Assembly (NCBI GenBank): GCA_029573725.1
Contig: JAKQDQ010000122.1
Span: forward strand, 36,156-100,155
Direction: 5' to 3'
Length of the DNA stretch: 64,000 nucleotides
Source of the DNA: Verrucomicrobiota bacterium
Lineage (GTDB): Bacteria; Verrucomicrobiota; Verrucomicrobiia; Limisphaerales; JADLHS01
The notes below the pieces were generated by a model. The model ran no database searches, was not told the DNA's origin, and saw only the letters and a program-made list of their open reading frames with translations. Position 1 is the first letter of the stretch, and each line of letters starts with the position of its first letter. Shown piece by piece: positions 1 to 8,108 of the stretch. The translations under genes and the position numbers were made by a program.

Positions 1-814
1 GCAGCAGCAGCACATCGAACCCCAGCGCCGTCCAGAGCCGGCCGATTCCGGCGCCGAGGGCGCACAGGATCAGGAGCAGCCCCCAAACGAGCAACGGCTG
101 ATAATTCGGCGGCAATTTGCGCGCGCGGGAACTGCGGTTGACCAGCAATGGCGTGACAAAGGCCAGTAGCAACAGCGTGATCAGCGCCCAGCCCAGCGCG
201 TTTGACCACGGCATGTTGAACCACGTGACCGGAAACCGGGTCGGCAGCCAAAGCCAGTACTGACCCACGCGGGTGGCGAACGGGTCGAGTGCGGTCACCA
301 GCAGTGTGACCAGCACCGTCGTAATTCCGATCACCCAAAACCCGTAGGGCCGGGTTTTGCGCCAGGGTCGCAGCATGAGCCGGGCGACCCCTCGCGCGTT
401 CAGAAGGACAATGATCCAAAGCCAGGGCATGGCCCAGCTCAATTTCCCCGCGATTTTCGGCCCGCTGTGCTCGCTGAAAATGAGCGGACCGAACGGCAGG
501 TTCGTGGCCGCGCCGATCCAATGGGCGGCGCCGCCGCCCAGGCCAATGATGAGGGCGGCCCACAGCACTTTGAACCCGGGGATTTGCCGGGATTGCGTGA
601 GCAACGTGCCCAGCGCGGTCGCGATGAGAAACACGGCGCAGCTCCCGCCGCCGGTGGGGACGAGCGTTCCGGCCGGGAGCATCTGCCAGACCAGCACGAG
701 GAAACTCAACAGGCTCAGGCCGGTTGCCGCCCAGCCGGCGCCTTGATGCAACCGCTGTTCGAGCGGCCGTTCCACCGGGATGGGCAAACGAGATGGCCGG
801 AATTTTGGCAGCAT
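1..814 (-). CDS. CruF-like carotenoid biosynthesis membrane protein (DUF422), 3' end outside window
   Basis: The minus strand is open from an ATG at 814 to the left edge, about 271 codons, so the C-terminus is missing. The protein is strongly hydrophobic with about seven membrane segments. The stretch LPFGPLIFSEHSGPKIAG followed by SWAMPWLW, and later ALDPFATRVGQYWLW, match the arrangement of the DUF422/CruF carotenoid hydratase family (PF04240), where a G-x-Y-x(n)-GP-K-x-x-G-x-P block is followed by a membrane helix and an LDP...W block. CruF-type enzymes hydrate the end of linear carotenoids in the membrane; the substrate here is unknown. No other carotenoid gene is visible in the window. 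Family call is from remembered motifs, so moderate confidence. Confidence 0.62.
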   Translation of the reverse strand, partial: MLPKFRPSRLPIPVERPLEQRLHQGAGWAATGLSLLSFLVLVWQMLPAGTLVPTGGGSCAVFLIATALGTLLTQSRQIPGFKVLWAALIIGLGGGAAHWIGAATNLPFGPLIFSEHSGPKIAGKLSWAMPWLWIIVLLNARGVARLMLRPWRKTRPYGFWVIGITTVLVTLLVTALDPFATRVGQYWLWLPTRFPVTWFNMPWSNALGWALITLLLLAFVTPLLVNRSSRARKLPPNYQPLLVWGLLLILCALGAGIGRLWTALGFDVLLL

Positions 815-1006
815 TGACGGCGCGAGCGTAAACCAATCCCGGCTGAAGCGAAGCTCAAAAATGGGCACCCCCTCCAGGCAACAAGACTGGCGGGGCCGCC
901 TTTGCCGGCCCGCACCCGCAATTTTCCCGGAATCCGGCGCAAAGCGGCCGCATCCACTTCCTTCGCGCTGCTGGCATTGAATGTGTTGCAGTCCGCAGCT
1001 GGCGCA

Positions 1007-1480
1007 ATGAAACAATCACTGAATTTGGATGACTTGATGACGGCGGTCCGGTTTTGTGCCGCGCAAATGGATTCGCACTATGGCGACACGGTGTTCGACG
1101 AATGGGTGGTCATTTCACTGCAGGGACCGGCCCCGCGCATCCTGCACTATTTTGGGCCGCGGCATTATGAATTCCGGCAGAACTTCATGCGCGATCTGGG
1201 CACGCTCCGGGAGTCCTTGTTCAGTGGCCGGCATCGCCCCGGCGATTTTGAATTTGAGCGGCACGGATACGGCACCTCGTTTGAGGCGTTCATGGCGCTG
1301 GGGAACGACGTGTACTTGATCTGCAACAACACCCGCATCTCCATGGAGGAGATCGCCCGCAATCCCCGCTGGTTGAGCGCTCAAATTCCGTTTGCGGATT
1401 TGAGCGAAAAAATCTGCGCCGCAACGGCAACCGCGCCGAATGGAACGGATCAGTTCAGCAGGCCCTGCTGCACAAAATAG
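1007..1480 (+). CDS. Hypothetical cytosolic protein, 157 aa
   Basis: I prefer the ATG at 1007 to an in-frame upstream start at 902, because the extra 35 residues are basic and low in complexity. The product has no signal peptide or membrane segment. It is rich in aromatic and acidic residues, with DEWVVISLQGPAPRILHYFG near the N-terminus and an alternating strand/helix feel that could be a small profilin/Roadblock-like sensor fold, but I do not recognise the family. Its 3' end overlaps the convergent exchanger gene by about 31 bp. Confidence 0.6.
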   Translation: MKQSLNLDDLMTAVRFCAAQMDSHYGDTVFDEWVVISLQGPAPRILHYFGPRHYEFRQNFMRDLGTLRESLFSGRHRPGDFEFERHGYGTSFEAFMALGNDVYLICNNTRISMEEIARNPRWLSAQIPFADLSEKICAATATAPNGTDQFSRPCCTK

Positions 1481-2466
1481 CCATACGCCAGGATGAGGCC
1501 CCCGCCCACCCAACGCGGCAAGCGTCCGAGCGCGCCGATGAAGAACAGTTGCGCCACGGTGACGCCGGTGAGCAGATACATGCTGGTCAGGAAAACCGGG
1601 GGCAGGTCGAGAGGCCGGAACAGGGCATAAATGCCGATGCAGAGCGGAATGCAGATGTGGCCATCGCCAATCTGGGAAGTAAACACCACTTCCGGCTTGC
1701 GCCGCCAGCCGTAATACAGCGCCAGGAACGCATTGGGCAGCACCGTCAGCCAGCCGCTCAACCAGCCCAGGTTGGCGCGGCTGAGAAACCCGGCGGGGCG
1801 GGTGTTCAACCAGTTCACCAGACCGTCAATGCTGACGTAGGAGGCGTAGGTGGCGAGGCCGAGCAGCACCAGCTCCCCGCTCACGGACCAAGTGAGGGCT
1901 TTCCGGCCGCCGCCAACCTGTCGTTTCAAAACTTCAAAAACATGAAAGGTCTGCCAAAACAGAAACAGACCCACGAGCACCAAACCCTCGTTGAACGTGA
2001 GCCGCCCGTCGCGCCCCAGCGCCCAGGTGGCGCCCGTGAAAAACAACAGCGCCAGCAACGTCAACAGCACCGACAACCGATTCAGCCCCGCTGCCATCCG
2101 GACCGCCGTCGGTTTCCGTCTGGATCGGCCCGGGCGCGCGCGCGGGCCCGCGGCGGTGGGCGGTGGCCACAGCAAGACGGGCAACCCGATCAGCAGGGTC
2201 AGGTTGGTGAGGTTGTTGACCAGGGCGTTGGTCATCACTTCCGCGCCCGGCCCTTGATTTTTGGCGATGATAAAGGTGAACAGCAGATTTCCGGCGCCGG
2301 AGCAATACGGCATGATCAACGTGCCGAGTACCGTGCCCTCGAAACCGTTCGCGCTGAGCGCCTCCAGCCGCCAGATCATCAGCAGGGAGGCCGCAATGAA
2401 GATTCCCAGAAACAGCCACGGAGTGTGCGTTCCCGTGGGTTCAAATTGGTGCGGCCAAAAATTCAA
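1450..2466 (-). CDS. Sodium/calcium exchanger-family membrane protein, 338 aa
   Basis: The reading frame carries two inverted hydrophobic halves. The first contains GTLIMPYCSGAGNLLFTF and NALVNNLTNLTLLIGLPVL; the second contains LTVLPNAFLALYYGWRRKPE and SQIGDGHICIPLCIGIYALF. This is the two alpha-repeat plan of the Ca/cation antiporter superfamily (PF01699), though the usual acidic GN(A)xE residues are altered, so ion specificity is uncertain. The frame stays open upstream through the yggU gene, but that part is a shadow. The likely start is TTG at 2466, just after yggU ends at 2561; the ATG near 2382 would cut into the first helix. Probably co-transcribed with yggU. Confidence 0.72.
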   Translation of the reverse strand: MNFWPHQFEPTGTHTPWLFLGIFIAASLLMIWRLEALSANGFEGTVLGTLIMPYCSGAGNLLFTFIIAKNQGPGAEVMTNALVNNLTNLTLLIGLPVLLWPPPTAAGPRARPGRSRRKPTAVRMAAGLNRLSVLLTLLALLFFTGATWALGRDGRLTFNEGLVLVGLFLFWQTFHVFEVLKRQVGGGRKALTWSVSGELVLLGLATYASYVSIDGLVNWLNTRPAGFLSRANLGWLSGWLTVLPNAFLALYYGWRRKPEVVFTSQIGDGHICIPLCIGIYALFRPLDLPPVFLTSMYLLTGVTVAQLFFIGALGRLPRWVGGGLILAYGYFVQQGLLN

Positions 2467-2560
2467 GGCCTGCGGAGTAAAGCAAGCGGGCGGAACTGCG
2501 CCAAGTCTGATTCCACGAACGCCCGCGGGACCGGACGGGGCGGCTTTGCGGACATGAGGC

Positions 2561-2890
2561 TCACGCCGGGAGGCGTCGCACCAATTCGCCCGCCGCAAGG
2601 CCGTGAATTTTGACCATCTTGAGCCGCGAGGTGTGGCCGCGGCGCAGTTCCACTTTGCCCCGTGGCCAGGCCAGGGTGTCCGCCAGCAGTCGCAACAAGG
2701 CTTCGTTCGCAGCGGCGTCCACCGGTGGCGCAGTGACCCGGATGCGGAGTTCCGGACCGGGGCCGGGGAGGATTTCATTTCTGGAGGCGCGCGGTTGCAA
2801 ACGGATGGTCAGCGTACAGCCATCGGGGTGCTCAACCAGAAACCCCGGAAGGGGGGCGGGCGGAAAATTGCGGATTTTCGGATGGCGCAT
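2561..2890 (-). CDS. YggU/DUF167 family protein, 109 aa
   Basis: A small soluble protein with the DUF167 signature: LTIRLQPRASRNEI, then ELRIRVTAPPVDAAANEALL, LLADTLAWPRGKVELRRGHTSR and KMVKIHGL. Family members are about 95-110 residues of unknown function, often next to membrane protein genes such as yggT. The start chosen is the ATG at 2890; an earlier in-frame ATG at 2923 would overlap the divergent lipoprotein gene start. It sits 94 bp upstream of the exchanger gene on the same strand. Confidence 0.85.
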   Translation of the reverse strand: MRHPKIRNFPPAPLPGFLVEHPDGCTLTIRLQPRASRNEILPGPGPELRIRVTAPPVDAAANEALLRLLADTLAWPRGKVELRRGHTSRLKMVKIHGLAAGELVRRLPA

Positions 2891-2910
2891 GGAGGGAGAA
2901 TTCAATACGA

Positions 2911-3696
2911 GTGATGATTGCAATGAACCGCTGCTATTTTATGACCGGAGTCCTGGCGCTGACAATCTTGGGAGGTTGCGCGCGCCAGCGCTACGCCGCG
3001 GCGCCGGTATTGCCCGGCGAACCGCGTCCGCCGTTACCCGAAGTCACCGCCCCGCCGGCCGAAGCCGCCCTGTTGAGCCTGGCGGCGGCCCAGCCGGTGC
3101 AGCCGTTCGGACCGGGCGCGTGGCGCGATCTTTTTGACGGCCAATCCTTGCAAGGTTGGCGGCAGACCCCGTTTGATGAGGGGGGACGCGTTTATCTGAC
3201 GAACGGTCTGCTGGTGCTCGAACGAGGGACACCGTTTGTGGGGGTGAACGCGACCAATCCAATTCCCTCCCTCAATTACGAAGTGGCCTTCGACGCCATG
3301 CGGGTTGCCGGCGAAGATTTTTTCTGTGGCCTCACGTTTCCGGTTCGGGACATGCATTGCAGTCTGATTGTCGGGGGCTGGGGCGGCGGCATCGTCGGTC
3401 TTTCCAATGTGGATGGGAACAATGCCTCCGAGAATGAAACGACCCACTACATCAGCTTTGAAACCGGGCGCTGGTATCGCATCCGGTTGCGGGTGACGGA
3501 ACAAAAGATCGAGGCCTGGATTGAGCAAAAGAAAGTGGTGGACCTGCCGATTGCCGGGCGCGGGTTTGAAGTGCGCTTCGGTGAAATCATGTTGTCCAAG
3601 CCGTTTGGCTTGTGTTCCTGGGACACCAGTGCGGCTTATCGGGCCATTAAAATCCGGGAGGTGAACACCGCGGACGCGCCGATGCGGGCGCCATAG
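2911..3696 (+). CDS. Lipoprotein with DUF1080/LamG-like domain, 261 aa
   Basis: The N-terminus has a type II signal peptide ending in a lipobox (LGGC at about residues 20-23), so the protein is likely anchored to a membrane after export. After a proline-rich linker comes WRDLFDGQSLQGWRQ, the hallmark opening of the DUF1080 / 3-keto-disaccharide hydrolase-like concanavalin fold common in Verrucomicrobiota and Planctomycetota. The rest is beta-rich (NYEVAFDAMRV, RWYRIRLRVTEQKIEAWI). Family members act on or bind glycans, but the substrate is not visible. GGAGGGAG lies about 12 bp upstream of the ATG at 2911; ATG 2923 is an alternative start. Confidence 0.75.
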   Translation: MMIAMNRCYFMTGVLALTILGGCARQRYAAAPVLPGEPRPPLPEVTAPPAEAALLSLAAAQPVQPFGPGAWRDLFDGQSLQGWRQTPFDEGGRVYLTNGLLVLERGTPFVGVNATNPIPSLNYEVAFDAMRVAGEDFFCGLTFPVRDMHCSLIVGGWGGGIVGLSNVDGNNASENETTHYISFETGRWYRIRLRVTEQKIEAWIEQKKVVDLPIAGRGFEVRFGEIMLSKPFGLCSWDTSAAYRAIKIREVNTADAPMRAP

Positions 3697-3757
3697 AGGC
3701 GTTGGCCGCGCAAGGCAAGGCGGCAGCACCCGTTCCGGCGGCCGCCCGCCGCTGGGG

Positions 3758-4378
3758 TCATTCCACATCTTCACCCAGTTCCACGTTCCAATAGGCCAGG
3801 TTGACAAAGTGCTTCCAGCTGTCGTGCTGGTGCAGGCTGAAGTTGATCTGGACGAAGGGCCGCCATTTGGGGCGTTTCGGCTTCTTGATGAGCCGCATGC
3901 CCACTTCGTGCGGTGCGTGATTGGCCTTGCGCGTATTGCATTCGATGCACGAACAGACAATGTTTTCCCAGCTGGTGGGGCCGCCGCGATCCCGGGGAAT
4001 GACGTGATCCAGGTTGAGGTCTTTGCGGTCGAAAACTTTGCCGCAGTACTGGCAGGTGTTGCGATCCCGCTCGAAGATGTTATGCCGGGTGAACTTCACC
4101 TCCTTCTTGGGCATCCGGTCGTACGCCAGCAGCAGGATGACGCGCGGCAGGCGGATCCGGAACGAAACCGCCTGGATGGATTCGGGATGGGGTTCCTGCT
4201 CCGAGAAATCCTGCCAGGCGGAAAAGTTGTAGGTTTGGAACGAGCCGTCCGCGTGGTTGAGCACCACCTGGGCGTGACCCTGAAAGAGCAGCGCCAATGC
4301 GCGCCGGGCCGTGCAGATGTTGACCGCCTGCCACAACCGGTTCAACACCAGAACATGTTGGTTCAGCATCAAACTCAT
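3758..4378 (-). CDS. HNH endonuclease-domain protein, 206 aa
   Basis: The C-terminal half contains a complete HNH site with structural zinc cysteines: CQYCGK (C109, C112), LDHVIPRDRGG (D124, H125), WENIV (N139), and CxxC followed by Asn (C144, C147, N148). The N-terminal ~90 residues (VLNRLWQAVN, ARRALALLFQGHAQVV) match the conserved extension of stand-alone HNH proteins found across bacteria, sometimes called McrA-like. The role of this chromosomal family is not established; there is no mobile element or partner gene here. Start taken at ATG 4378; ATG 4369 is also possible. Divergent from the TPR gene. Confidence 0.85.
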   Translation of the reverse strand: MSLMLNQHVLVLNRLWQAVNICTARRALALLFQGHAQVVLNHADGSFQTYNFSAWQDFSEQEPHPESIQAVSFRIRLPRVILLLAYDRMPKKEVKFTRHNIFERDRNTCQYCGKVFDRKDLNLDHVIPRDRGGPTSWENIVCSCIECNTRKANHAPHEVGMRLIKKPKRPKWRPFVQINFSLHQHDSWKHFVNLAYWNVELGEDVE

Positions 4379-4483
4379 AACTGAGGCCATTGACGGCGGG
4401 GACGCTAGCATGACCGCCGCGCGCCTGTCAATTTCCGCACGCCAACATTGCCAAAGCAACATCGGGTTCATTAACTTGTCGGC

Positions 4484-6265
4484 ATGAAGCGTGTTTGTGT
4501 TTGGTGGCTCTGCTGCCTGGGAATGCTGGGATGGGCGCGGGCACAATCAGTCGAGGAGCAATACGTCCGGGTGTACAATCTCATCCAGGAAGCCGAGGCG
4601 TTGCGGACCTCGGGCGACGAACCAAACGCCCTGGCCAAATACCTGGCGGCACAGACAGCCTTGAGCCAGATTCAGAACGTTTATCCCGGCTGGAATCCCA
4701 AAGTGGTGAACTTTCGCATCAAGTACCTGGAAAACCGCATTGCAGCAATCGCCCGAACCACGCCGGGCGCCGGCGGCACGATGACGACCAACACGGCCAG
4801 CTTCCGGGCCGGCGGCGGCACCAATCGAACGGTTTCTCTGGAATCGGGACCAACCGGAGCCGGGATTCCGGACGGTGCCGCCTTGCGGCAGGAGATTGCC
4901 GCGCTGCAGGGGACCGTGCATCGGTTGCAGGCGGAGAAGACGATTCTGGAGGCCAAGTTAAAGGAAGCCTTCAGCACCCGGCCGGCGGCAATTGATCCTG
5001 GCGAACTCGCCAAGGCCCAGGCGCGCATCCAGGCCTTGCTCAAGGAAAATGAGCTGTTGAAAGCCGGCCTCGCGCAGGAGAAGCCTCATGGCGCGCCGGC
5101 GGCATCCGATTCCCTGGCGGCGCTGCGTGCCGAAAATGAACTGCTGAAAAATCAGCTGGCCGAGGTCAAGGCTGCCGCGGCCGGAGTCCCCGACTCCGGC
5201 AGGACGGAGTTGGCCCGACAATTGGCGGAAGCCCAGGCGCGGATTGCCGCGTTGAATTCGGATGCGGAAGTGATGCGACTCGAAAAGGCCGCGTTGGAAA
5301 CGCGGCTGGTTGCCGCCCGGACCAGGCCGGCGCCGCCGGTGGCGAAGTCGGAGCTGGTGCCCCAGGGCAGCGCCGCGGAGCAGATCAAGGAACTGGAGCG
5401 GCAGCGCGACGAACTGTACAAGGCTCTGGAACGGCGCAACCAGGGCGGCAGGGAAACCGCCCGCACGCAACAATTGGTGGCCCAAGTAAACCAGTTAACC
5501 CGGGAGGTGGAGAATTTGAAAGCGCGGCTTGAAGTCTTTGAGGCCAAAGCCGTCCCTTACTCCGCCGCGGAACTGGCCTTGATGACGGCGCCGCGGTCGG
5601 AATCGTCGCTGACCCCGTGGCCCGCCACTGCGCCCAGCCGGCCCGGCCCCGCTTCCGGCGCGGGCCAGGAAGCGCCGGGCAGCACCATGGCACTGGCCGC
5701 CCGCGCGCAGCAATCGTTCGCTTCGAAACAATACGCACAGGCGGAGGCAGATTATCTGACGATCCTGCGTCAGGACGAAAACAATCCGAACACGCTGGCG
5801 AACCTGGCGGCGATCCAAATCGAAATGGGGCGCCTGCCCGAGGCGGAGGCGCATTTGCATCAGGCCCTGGCGCTCGCCGCGGATCATCCGCATGCGAACC
5901 AGCTGCTCGGATATTTGAAGTTCCGGGAGCAGGACTATGACGCGGCCATTACGGCGTTGAACCGGGCGGCAAAGCTGAATCCCCAGAATGCCGACATCCA
6001 AAATTACCTCGGTGTGACCCTCAGCCAGAAAGGTCTGCGCGGGCCGGCGGAGCAGGCCTTCCGGAGAGCCATCACGCTGAATCCCGCGCACGCCGGCGCC
6101 CAAAACAATCTGGCCGTGTTTTATGCCTCCGAAGAGCCGCCCAACATTCCGCTGGCGCGCTTTCACTACGAGCAAGCCGTGAAAGCGGGGCAGCCGCGCA
6201 ATGCCGATTTGGAGAAGCTCTTTGAGCACAAGGTTGCGGCCAGCGGGGGCGGCGCCACACGCTGA
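4484..6265 (+). CDS. Secreted coiled-coil/TPR protein, 593 aa
   Basis: A signal peptide (about residues 1-21, ending AQS) is followed by a charged helix, a low-complexity Thr/Gly stretch, and a long coiled coil (about residues 125-360) of repeats such as ALLKENELLKAGLA and LRAENELLKNQLAEVKA. The C-terminal third (about 400-580) has four tetratricopeptide repeats: QSFASKQYAQAEADY, ANLAAIQIEMGRLPEAEAHL, GYLKFREQDYDAAI, YLGVTLSQKGLRGPAEQAF. This layout suits a periplasmic scaffold or adaptor. Export is visible, the partner is not. The stop codon lies 2 bp before the yjbQ start, so the two genes are probably translated from one message. Confidence 0.8.
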   Translation: MKRVCVWWLCCLGMLGWARAQSVEEQYVRVYNLIQEAEALRTSGDEPNALAKYLAAQTALSQIQNVYPGWNPKVVNFRIKYLENRIAAIARTTPGAGGTMTTNTASFRAGGGTNRTVSLESGPTGAGIPDGAALRQEIAALQGTVHRLQAEKTILEAKLKEAFSTRPAAIDPGELAKAQARIQALLKENELLKAGLAQEKPHGAPAASDSLAALRAENELLKNQLAEVKAAAAGVPDSGRTELARQLAEAQARIAALNSDAEVMRLEKAALETRLVAARTRPAPPVAKSELVPQGSAAEQIKELERQRDELYKALERRNQGGRETARTQQLVAQVNQLTREVENLKARLEVFEAKAVPYSAAELALMTAPRSESSLTPWPATAPSRPGPASGAGQEAPGSTMALAARAQQSFASKQYAQAEADYLTILRQDENNPNTLANLAAIQIEMGRLPEAEAHLHQALALAADHPHANQLLGYLKFREQDYDAAITALNRAAKLNPQNADIQNYLGVTLSQKGLRGPAEQAFRRAITLNPAHAGAQNNLAVFYASEEPPNIPLARFHYEQAVKAGQPRNADLEKLFEHKVAASGGGATR

Positions 6266-6267
6266 TC

Positions 6268-6690
6268 ATGAGCCGGCAGGCGTTTCACGAGTTGCAGCTC
6301 ACAACCAGCGGGCGTGGCGGATACGAGATCACCCGCGCGGTGGCCGATTGGATCGGCACCGGGGGATTTCAAAACGGGCTGGTGACGCTGCAATTGCGCC
6401 ACACTTCCGCTTCGTTGCTGATCCAGGAAAATGCCGACCCGGACGTGCGGACGGATCTGGAGAATTTTTTCCAGCGGCTCGTGCCGGATGGGGATCGGCG
6501 GTTCAGGCATCATTGCGAGGGGCCGGACGACATGCCGGCGCACATTCGCACGGCCTTGACGGCAGTAACTCTGGGGGTGCCGGTGCAGCAGGGCCGACTG
6601 ACCCTGGGGACCTGGCAGGGAATCTACGTTTGGGAACACCGCTCCGCGCCGCACGTCCGGAAGGTCAGTCTGCATTTCATTGGCGAGTGA
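6268..6690 (+). CDS. yjbQ: YjbQ/UPF0047 family protein, 140 aa
   Basis: Full-length member of the UPF0047/YjbQ family: the conserved block VTLQLRHTSASLLIQENADPD near residues 45-65, FRHHCEGPDDMPAHI near 90-104 and LGTWQGIYVWEHR near 110-125 are all present, including the His and Asp/Glu residues thought to form the active site. Family members show weak thiamine phosphate synthase activity in vitro, but the real function is unsettled. Starts 2 bp after the TPR gene, so probably in one operon. Confidence 0.92.
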   Translation: MSRQAFHELQLTTSGRGGYEITRAVADWIGTGGFQNGLVTLQLRHTSASLLIQENADPDVRTDLENFFQRLVPDGDRRFRHHCEGPDDMPAHIRTALTAVTLGVPVQQGRLTLGTWQGIYVWEHRSAPHVRKVSLHFIGE

Positions 6691-6850
6691 AGCAGCGGCC
6701 CTGCTGGGGGGTGCGGGTGCGGCCGGCAGCAAAGCTCCGTTTTTCCGGCTTGTCCTCGCAAACAGCGCCGCTACGATGCTGCCGCGGTCGCCGTCGGGGC
6801 GTGGACGGAAGCGGAACCGCAGCGGGCGAATTGCCGGATGAGAGCGAACA

Positions 6851-8104
6851 ATGGCTGATGCCGCAGGAGAACATGCGATGCCGCGCAAGCGCGGGACGCT
6901 GCTCATTGTGGACGATGAAGCCGGCCCGCGCACCGCTTTGCGGGTCGCCTTCAAGGACGAGTATACAGTTCATCTGGCGGAGGACGGCCCGGCGGCCATC
7001 GAGATTGTTCAACGGGAGAGGGTGGACGTGGCCATTCTGGATATTCGGATGCAGGGAATGTCCGGCGTGGATGTGCTCCAGCGGATCAAATTCATTGATC
7101 CCACCATTGAGGCCATCATGATGACGGCCTTTGAAACCACGGATACCATCCGGCGCGCCCTCAAACTGCGGGCCTGCGATTACCTCAACAAACCCTTTGA
7201 CCTGGCCGACATGCGCGCCGCCGTGACGAACGCCATGCAGCGGCGGACGCTGGACACGGTGATTCTGAATAACAACGAGAAACTGCAGCAATTGTATGAG
7301 GAATTGCAGCGCGAAAAAGTGGAGGGCCAGATCGCCCAGGCGCGGAACGAAATTTACGCCAGCATCATCCACGACATCAATAACCCGCTGACGGTGATTT
7401 CGGGTTCGTTGCAGCTCATCCACCAGCGCCTCGGGCCGGAGGCGGCGCTGGACGCCGCGAACCTGGCATTCGTCAAGGAACGGCTGGGCATTGTCACCCG
7501 CCAGGTGACCAATTGCGTCGAAATTGCCCGGCGCTATCTCAGTTTTCTGCGGCGGCGCCCGGATGCGTTTTCGCAAATTGGCGTCAACCAGCTGCTTGGC
7601 GATTTCGAACAGTTGCTGCAGGTGCACCCGAGCCTCCGGGGCAACGAATTGGCGGTGCAGCCCTTGGGGCAGGACCTGGCCGTAAAAATGAACGGCACGG
7701 ATTTGATCCAGTTGTTGCAGAACCTGACGGTGAATGCGCTGCAGGCGACGCCGCAGGCGCACCGGGTTCGTGTCTCGGGGACCGTCCTCGCGGCGCCGTT
7801 GGCGCTCGGACAATTCAAGGACGCGCCGGGCGAGCGGTTGCTGAACGTGGAGAATTTTCAAAATATTCCGCCGCTGGTGCAGTTGACGGTGAGCGATGAT
7901 GGACCGGGGATTCCGCTGGAGATTTTACCGCGGATTTTCGAGCCGCGCTTCAGCACCAAGGACGTGCGCCAGGGCACGGGTCTCGGCCTGAACATTGTGT
8001 TGCGTCTGGTCAAGGAGGGCAACGGCCTGCTGCACGTCAAAACCGTGCCCGGCACGGGCACCACGTTTACCGTTTATCTGCCGGCCCTGCCGGTGCTCGC
8101 GTGA
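6851..8104 (+). CDS. Response regulator-histidine kinase (REC-HisKA-HATPase), 417 aa
   Basis: Domains in order: a receiver domain (about 15-130) with acid pair D21-D22, phospho-acceptor D64, T92 and K114; a short coiled coil; a HisKA dimerisation helix with SIIHDINNPL (H174); and a HATPase domain (about 285-415) with N-box LLQNLTVNALQA, DDGPGIP, FEPRFSTK and GTGLGLNIV. There is no membrane segment, PAS or other sensor domain, so the kinase is cytosolic and probably regulated through its own receiver. The next gene, starting 4 bp after this stop, encodes receivers and an HPt, which suggests a multistep phosphorelay. ATG at 6878 (MPRKRG) is an alternative start. Confidence 0.92.
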   Translation: MADAAGEHAMPRKRGTLLIVDDEAGPRTALRVAFKDEYTVHLAEDGPAAIEIVQRERVDVAILDIRMQGMSGVDVLQRIKFIDPTIEAIMMTAFETTDTIRRALKLRACDYLNKPFDLADMRAAVTNAMQRRTLDTVILNNNEKLQQLYEELQREKVEGQIAQARNEIYASIIHDINNPLTVISGSLQLIHQRLGPEAALDAANLAFVKERLGIVTRQVTNCVEIARRYLSFLRRRPDAFSQIGVNQLLGDFEQLLQVHPSLRGNELAVQPLGQDLAVKMNGTDLIQLLQNLTVNALQATPQAHRVRVSGTVLAAPLALGQFKDAPGERLLNVENFQNIPPLVQLTVSDDGPGIPLEILPRIFEPRFSTKDVRQGTGLGLNIVLRLVKEGNGLLHVKTVPGTGTTFTVYLPALPVLA

Positions 8105-8108
8105 CTCC

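Noticed and set aside
1549..2613. Long plus-strand open frame, 354 codons
   Set aside because: Antisense to the exchanger gene; translation is Gln/Arg/His-rich without any family features, as expected of a shadow in G+C-rich DNA.
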